Assembly: GCA_965221655.1 (NCBI GenBank)
Contig: OZ244906.1
Coordinates: forward strand, 2,356,001-2,420,000
DNA from: Bin107 sp965221655
GTDB taxonomy: Bacteria > UBA8248
Length of the DNA stretch: 64,000 nucleotides
Direction: 5' to 3'
The notes beneath the pieces are model-generated. The model was not told the origin of the DNA. It did no database searches and was given only the letters and a program-made list of their open reading frames with translations. Both the position numbers and the translations under genes were made by a program. Positions within the stretch are counted from its first letter, which is position 1. Every line of letters begins with the position of its first letter. This document shows positions 60,364 to 64,000 of the stretch, piece after piece.

Positions 60364-60717
60364 TTATTCGCGTCCGGGCTGGAAGATGGCCACCAGCATC
60401 ACGTCCTCCTCGCCCACGCAGTGGTTGCAGTGGCGCGTGCCTCTCGGCATGAAGATGAACTGCCCGGGGCCGTAGTTGATCTCGCCGTCCTCGAGGTCGT
60501 ATCTCCCCGTCCCGCTCACGCAGAAGATCACCTCGTCCTCTTCGTGGTGGTGCCAGTCGTGGGTTTGTCCCGGCTGGATGCGCGAGTAGTAGACGGTGAG
60601 GTCCACCCCCTCGCCCTCTTTCGACACGATGGCCCTGTGGCTCGCACCGCCCGCCATGCCCTCGGAGGCGCGCTCCTCGGGGCGGATGAGCCGCGCCTTT
60701 CTCTCTCTGGTCGTCAT
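60364..60717 (-). CDS. Cupin-domain protein
   Basis: A 117-residue single-domain cupin. Metal-binding residues are in HDWHHHEEDEVIFCVSGTGR (motif 1) and GPGQFIFMPRGTRHCNHCVG (motif 2), preceded by VDLTVYYSRIQPGQT. ATG 60717 has GGGAGGAG upstream. It could be a small dioxygenase, isomerase or regulator. First gene of a five-gene operon with its own strong promoter. Confidence 0.88.
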   Translation of the reverse strand: MTTRERKARLIRPEERASEGMAGGASHRAIVSKEGEGVDLTVYYSRIQPGQTHDWHHHEEDEVIFCVSGTGRYDLEDGEINYGPGQFIFMPRGTRHCNHCVGEEDVMLVAIFQPGRE

Positions 60718-60773
60718 GCGAACTCCTCCCGTTGCGTTTGTGCCGCCCGCCGCGCAGGCTGTTCCATAGGCGA

Positions 60774-60801
60774 AGCATAGTCGGCTGGGGCGATATGTCA
60801 A
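60774..60801 (-). promoter_or_regulatory. Promoter of the cupin-PrpD-ligase-crotonase-MFS operon
   Basis: Minus-strand TTGACA (60801-60796), 16-base spacer, TATGCT (60779-60774). Leader about 50 bases. No adjacent regulator gene was found. Confidence 0.6.
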
Positions 60802-60868
60802 AGCGCACCGGAAATTCCTCTCGAAAGCGCAGCGGGCAGAGGCCGTATCGTGCGTGAATGGCCGTCAT

Positions 60869-60897
60869 TTGCTTCCCTCTTGTGAAAATTATTAAAT
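60869..60897 (+). promoter_or_regulatory. Candidate promoter of the surface lipoprotein gene
   Basis: TTGCTT (60869-60874), 17-base spacer, TTAAAT (60892-60897), in a local AT-rich patch about 110 bases before ATG 61005. Confidence 0.4.
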
Positions 60898-61004
60898 TCA
60901 TGTCTTGCTCAGGGGAACGGCTGCGCACGTTTTTCTTCCGGTGGGTTGGGGAAACCCGGCGATGCGGCCCCCGAGCAGGAGAACGGACACAGGGGAGAGC
61001 GTAG

Positions 61005-61883
61005 ATGCGCAAATCAGTCTGCCTTGTTTTGCTGACGACGATGGCCGCAGTGGTTGCCTTGTCAGGTTGCTCGGGGAGCAAGGTTTCGTCGTCCTGGCCC
61101 ATCGATCCCCAAGAGGTGCGGGCGCTTTTCCCCGGCGCGACGGCTCTTGATGCCACGCCGGTGCAGATTCGCGACGGCATCGCGGAAGTGATGGCGAAGG
61201 CGGACACGCTCGTGCTCAGCGACGTACATATTCTCGACGAGGCTGCTCCCGACCATCTGCGGTTCGAGACGACCTGTAGCAAAGACATCTGCCGCAGCAC
61301 GTTGCCGGGGTCGGGCCGCACCGTCGAGAATTCGCTCGATGCGTTGGGCGTTACCGACTCGATTTTCGAGCCGGTCATGCTGTACAACGGCGTTCGCATC
61401 GTGCTCGAAGACCTTCCTGCGGTGCCGGCGAGCGACAACTACGGCGGCTGGCTGCATTACAGTCATTTTTCCGCGCAATTGAATTTCCGCAATGCGGTGG
61501 GACGCATCGCATTCTCGCTGGGAGTCGCACCCAACGCCGCTCTGCAAGGCGACGCTACCTGGAGCGGTGCGATGACCGGCGTCGACCTGACGATCGCCAC
61601 GGGCAGCGACGACTTCGTGCAGGGCAAGGCGGACGTTTCGTTCTCCTTCTCCGAGCAGACCGTCGACGTTACGTTCAGCGAAATTCTCGACCTGACGACG
61701 GGAAACTCCGTCGCGGACATCACCTGGACCGACGTACCGGTCGTCGACAACGGGTTCACCAACGGCGGATCCGATCGAGCGGACCGGATTGACGGCCGCT
61801 TCTACGGGCCGAACCACGAGGAGGTCGGCGGCGTGTTCGAGAAAGGCCGCATTTTGGGAGCCTTCGGGGCTTTCAAGCAATAA
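61005..61883 (+). CDS. TbpB-like beta-barrel surface lipoprotein
   Basis: A 292-residue predicted lipoprotein with VALSGC (lipidated Cys 22). The C-terminus reads DGRFYGPNHEEVGGVFEKGR, then LGAFGAFKQ, the motif of the eight-stranded barrel found in transferrin-binding protein B, factor H-binding and related Slam-exported lipoproteins. The middle has alternating hydrophobic/polar strands (VGRIAFSLGVAPNAALQGDA; VDLTIATGSDDFVQGKADVS). It has only one lobe instead of two. AGGGGAGAG precedes ATG 61005. No TonB receptor gene lies next to it. Ligand unknown. Confidence 0.72.
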   Translation: MRKSVCLVLLTTMAAVVALSGCSGSKVSSSWPIDPQEVRALFPGATALDATPVQIRDGIAEVMAKADTLVLSDVHILDEAAPDHLRFETTCSKDICRSTLPGSGRTVENSLDALGVTDSIFEPVMLYNGVRIVLEDLPAVPASDNYGGWLHYSHFSAQLNFRNAVGRIAFSLGVAPNAALQGDATWSGAMTGVDLTIATGSDDFVQGKADVSFSFSEQTVDVTFSEILDLTTGNSVADITWTDVPVVDNGFTNGGSDRADRIDGRFYGPNHEEVGGVFEKGRILGAFGAFKQ

Positions 61884-62158
61884 ATCCTCCGCACAGGCGG
61901 CCTCGGAACGCACGCGGCACACAGGCTCTTTGCTGCGTGGGTGTCGGATGTGCCGCGTCTTTTTCGTTCATCATGCGCATCCGTGTGCGGGCCGGCGTTT
62001 CTCCGTACCCGCGCCATGGATCGTGCCGCCGATGCGCACGGGGGATTTTGCGCTCTCGCGCGGTTGGACGCGGACGGGCGGCGGGTGCTAATCTCGACCG
62101 ATGTCTTGCCGCTCCGGGACGCAACCCGTTTCGCGTCGATACAGAGGATGATTCTGCG

Positions 62159-62593
62159 GTGTTCGTGCGTATCTGCCTTTTCGCGCTGTTGACGCTCCTG
62201 GGGGCGGGATGGGCGCTGGCCGCCACGAGCGGCGGCCCCGTCGAGAAAGGCCCCATCGAGAAGAGGGTCGAGGGCTTCGATACGCCGGAGCTGGGGCGCT
62301 CGCGCTTCGTGGGCTGGGTGCGGCGTGACCTCACGAACCGCATCCCCGGCGAGGAAACCCTCATCAAGCAGTATTTCGACGAATGGGAGTTTCGCTTCGA
62401 GACGCTGGCCATCAACAATCTCGTCTTCGCCATCAACATCGACGTGGACGACAGGTTTCCCTACGACATCACGCTTCTCGACGCGAACTGCGACGGCGTC
62501 TACGAGACCAAGGTGGAGGAAAAGCCGGGCCAGCGGGTGAACTTGTCGATTCCCGAATGCGTGTTTCGGCTGCCGGGAAATTCCGCGCGCTAA
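62159..62593 (+). CDS. Small secreted protein of unknown function
   Basis: A 144-residue product from GTG 62159 (AGAGGA ten bases upstream) with a clear signal peptide (RICLFALLTLLGAGWALA, cut near residue 21). The mature part is acidic and strand-rich, with two Cys (LLDANCDGVYETKVEEK and NLSIPECVFRLPG) that may form a disulfide; DANCDGVYE has a calcium-loop-like acidic pattern. GTG 62165 is a possible alternative start. I recognise no family. It directly precedes the BFN-PDZ gene. Confidence 0.6.
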   Translation: MFVRICLFALLTLLGAGWALAATSGGPVEKGPIEKRVEGFDTPELGRSRFVGWVRRDLTNRIPGEETLIKQYFDEWEFRFETLAINNLVFAINIDVDDRFPYDITLLDANCDGVYETKVEEKPGQRVNLSIPECVFRLPGNSAR

Positions 62594-62603
62594 GGAGGTT
62601 GCC

Positions 62604-62678
62604 GTGGACGCACAGACCCAGGAACCCGAACCATGCGGTGCCCGAAGCGCTCTCGTCGATTTCTGGTTCTGGCCGTAA
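62604..62678 (+). CDS. Possible 24-codon leader ORF before the BFN-PDZ gene
   Basis: GTG 62604 has AAGGAGG five bases upstream, the best ribosome-binding site in this stretch, and opens a 24-residue frame (VDAQTQEPEPCGARSALVDF, WFWP, stop). It overlaps the start of the next gene in another frame, whose own Shine-Dalgarno (AGGA) is weaker. It may be a coupling leader; no conservation can be tested here. Confidence 0.3.
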   Translation: MDAQTQEPEPCGARSALVDFWFWP

Positions 62679-63421
62679 TCTGCCTGGGCCTTCTCGCTCG
62701 GCAGGCACAGGCGGCGGACGAGGATTTGCGCCTCGTGCAGGTGCGCGACGTCGTGGTGGACCGCAACAGCAACGAGCCCGTCGTCCTGCTTGAAGAGAAA
62801 GAGGAGGGCAGGCTCCTGCCGATATGGATCGGCCCGGCGCAGGCGCGCGCGATACTCATGGAACTCCAGGGCGTCGCTCCGCCCCGCCCCATGACGCACG
62901 ATCTGATGCGCAGCGTCATCTCCGCTCTGGGAGGGGAGATTCTGCGGGTCGTCGTCACCGAGATCAAGGGCGGCACCTACTTCGCCTTTATTGAGATGCG
63001 CGCGGCAGGCAGAACCTTCTCGGTGGACAGCCGCCCCTCGGACGCAATCGCCCTGGCCTTGCGGGTGAAGTCGCCGATATACGTGCGGCCCGTCGTCATG
63101 CGCTCCGGCATCAGAATGCGCCGGGAGCACACGCACCGCGAACGGCTGGGGCTCGCCTTGCAGAAGATGACGCCCGCACTGGCGCGCTTTTTTGGCGACG
63201 GGGCGGTGCGGGGGCTTTTGGTCTCCCAGGTGCGTGAGGGCGCGCCCGCCGCAAGGGCGGGGCTGCGGCGCGGAGACGTGATACTCGAAGCCCAGGGAGA
63301 ACGCACGGACACGCTGGACGCCTTTGAGCGCGTCTTCGTGGCGCATCCGGGAGGCATCGTCGTCTCCGTGCGCCGGACGGACGGAAAAACGCGGCGCTTT
63401 CGCCTCGGGGGAAGCGGATAG
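62633..63421 (+). CDS. Exported bifunctional-nuclease (DUF151)-domain protein fused to PDZ
   Basis: A 262-residue protein with a signal peptide (RRFLVLAVICLGLLARQAQA), a BFN/DUF151 domain at about residues 35-150 (VVVDRNSNEPVVLLEEKEEG, RLLPIWIGPAQARAILMELQ, DSRPSDAIALALRVKSPIYV), and a C-terminal PDZ domain at about 180-258 (GLLVSQVREGAPAARAGLRR, GDVILEAQGERTDTLDAFER). BFN proteins known so far are mostly cytoplasmic and single-domain. The first in-frame ATG, 62633, gives a proper signal peptide. The PDZ domain suggests binding of exposed C-termini in the periplasm. Confidence 0.82.
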   Translation: MRCPKRSRRFLVLAVICLGLLARQAQAADEDLRLVQVRDVVVDRNSNEPVVLLEEKEEGRLLPIWIGPAQARAILMELQGVAPPRPMTHDLMRSVISALGGEILRVVVTEIKGGTYFAFIEMRAAGRTFSVDSRPSDAIALALRVKSPIYVRPVVMRSGIRMRREHTHRERLGLALQKMTPALARFFGDGAVRGLLVSQVREGAPAARAGLRRGDVILEAQGERTDTLDAFERVFVAHPGGIVVSVRRTDGKTRRFRLGGSG

Positions 63422-63464
63422 GCGCGCCGGCGCCCGAGCCGCAGCTTGCGAGAGGTCAGGAACC

Positions 63465-64000
63465 ATGTCCGCATACACACCTGATGCGAAAGATGCCCTC
63501 CTCGTCGTCGACTTGCAGGTGGACTTTTGTCCGGGCGGAGCGCTCGCCGTCTCCGGCGGGGACGAGGTCGTGGCGCCCGTCAACGCGCTGCTGGCCATCC
63601 CCGGCTGGTGGAAGGTGGCGACGCGCGACTGGCATCCCCCCGATCATGCGTCTTTTGAGAACCAGGGCGGCATCTGGCCCGTGCACTGCGTGGCCGAGAC
63701 GCCCGGGGCCGCCTTTCATCCACAGATGGAGGCCGCGCGGGTGGACGCCGTCGTCTCCAAGGCCACGACCCGCAAGGCCGAGGCATACTCGGGTTTCGAC
63801 GGCACCGCGCTTGCGGGCGATTTGCGTGCGCGCGGAATCGCGCGCGTTTTCGTCTGCGGGCTGGCGACGGATTATTGCGTGAAGGCGACGGCTCTGGACG
63901 CCAGGCGGGAGGGCTTCGGGGTCGTCGTGGTCGAAGACGCCGTACGGGCGGTGAACCTCGCCGCCCAGGACGGCGCACGGGCGATTGCCGAGATGCGCGA
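63465..64000 (+). CDS. pncA: Nicotinamidase, C-terminus cut by window edge
   Basis: Hydrolyses nicotinamide to nicotinate in NAD salvage. The first 178 residues are present: the catalytic Asp in ALLVVDLQVDFCPGGALAV, metal ligands in TRDWHPPDHASFENQGG, GGIWPVHCVAETPGAAFHP, the catalytic Lys in DAVVSKATTRKAEAYSGFDG and the nucleophile Cys in VCGLATDYCVKATALDARR. ATG 63465 follows AGGTCAGGA. The frame remains open at the right edge. It follows the BFN-PDZ gene by 43 bases. Confidence 0.95.
   Translation, partial: MSAYTPDAKDALLVVDLQVDFCPGGALAVSGGDEVVAPVNALLAIPGWWKVATRDWHPPDHASFENQGGIWPVHCVAETPGAAFHPQMEAARVDAVVSKATTRKAEAYSGFDGTALAGDLRARGIARVFVCGLATDYCVKATALDARREGFGVVVVEDAVRAVNLAAQDGARAIAEMR

Noticed and set aside
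1..64000. Mobile elements, phage genes, CRISPR arrays or defence islands
   Set aside because: I found no transposase, integrase, direct-repeat array, toxin-antitoxin pair or restriction gene. All recognised genes look chromosomal and of similar composition.

Overview
The window is 64 kb of GC-rich (roughly two-thirds G+C), densely packed bacterial chromosome with no rRNA, tRNA, CRISPR, prophage or insertion sequence that I could find. A complete Tol-Pal envelope operon, lipoproteins with lipoboxes, and murein recycling genes point to a diderm (Gram-negative) bacterium. About a third of the genes start at GTG or TTG, many adjoining genes overlap by 1 to 4 bases, and recurring TTGACN-N16/18-NATNNT promoter pairs fit an ordinary sigma70-type transcription system. 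The load of CoA-linked catabolic genes, luciferase-like oxidoreductases, a tungsten-type aldehyde oxidoreductase and several EamA exporters suggests an environmental heterotroph, possibly from a little-cultured phylum. The LexA boxes and a DUF3151 gene look more like Gram-positive lineages. I cannot name the organism.

Layout. 1-4.5 kb (minus): M20 amidohydrolase, Slt lytic transglycosylase and AnmK kinase with overlapping starts and stops, a murein turnover and recycling operon. 4.6-12.3 kb (plus): tolQ-tolR-tolA-tolB-pal, a terminator-like hairpin, then cpoB and ligA. 12.4-15.9 kb: galU and two tandem CNNM/CorC membrane proteins. 15.9-18.2 kb (minus): NUDIX hydrolase, a degenerate soluble histidine-kinase-like protein and an LDH2-type dehydrogenase in one coupled unit. 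18.4-24.4 kb: three EamA transporters, a CaiB-type CoA transferase, an EEP nuclease/phosphatase, a LOG-family hydrolase and a DinB-type metalloprotein. 24.5-28.6 kb: a four-gene aldehyde oxidoreductase cluster (Fe-S subunit, FAD subunit, catalytic subunit, MoaD-like carrier). 28.7-32.2 kb: DUF3151, glyA, and an amidase with a small upstream partner. 32.3-38.9 kb: BON lipoprotein, two luciferase-like monooxygenases, cyclophilin, typA, PAC2 protein. 38.9-45.8 kb: an orphan xanthine-dehydrogenase-type large subunit, a sugar nucleotidyltransferase, gamma-glutamyltransferase, a NAGPA-domain protein and an SDR without the usual Tyr/Lys. 46-52.4 kb: DNA repair (uvrA; lexA-dinB) around an OsmC protein and a fourth EamA transporter.

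52.7-60.7 kb: catabolic island. A plus-strand enoyl-CoA hydratase and TPP enzyme face a five-gene minus-strand operon (cupin, MmgE/PrpD, acyl-CoA ligase, atypical crotonase, MFS transporter) led by a TTGACA-N16-TATGCT promoter. 61-64 kb: a TbpB-like surface lipoprotein, a small secreted protein, an exported bifunctional-nuclease-domain/PDZ fusion, and the start of pncA.

The least conventional parts are the degenerate kinase operon, the hairpin that both looks like a terminator and buries the cpoB ribosome-binding site, the tandem Gram-positive-like LexA boxes, the exported BFN-PDZ protein, the small GatC/AtzG-like partner of the amidase, and the five-gene catabolic operon of unknown substrate.
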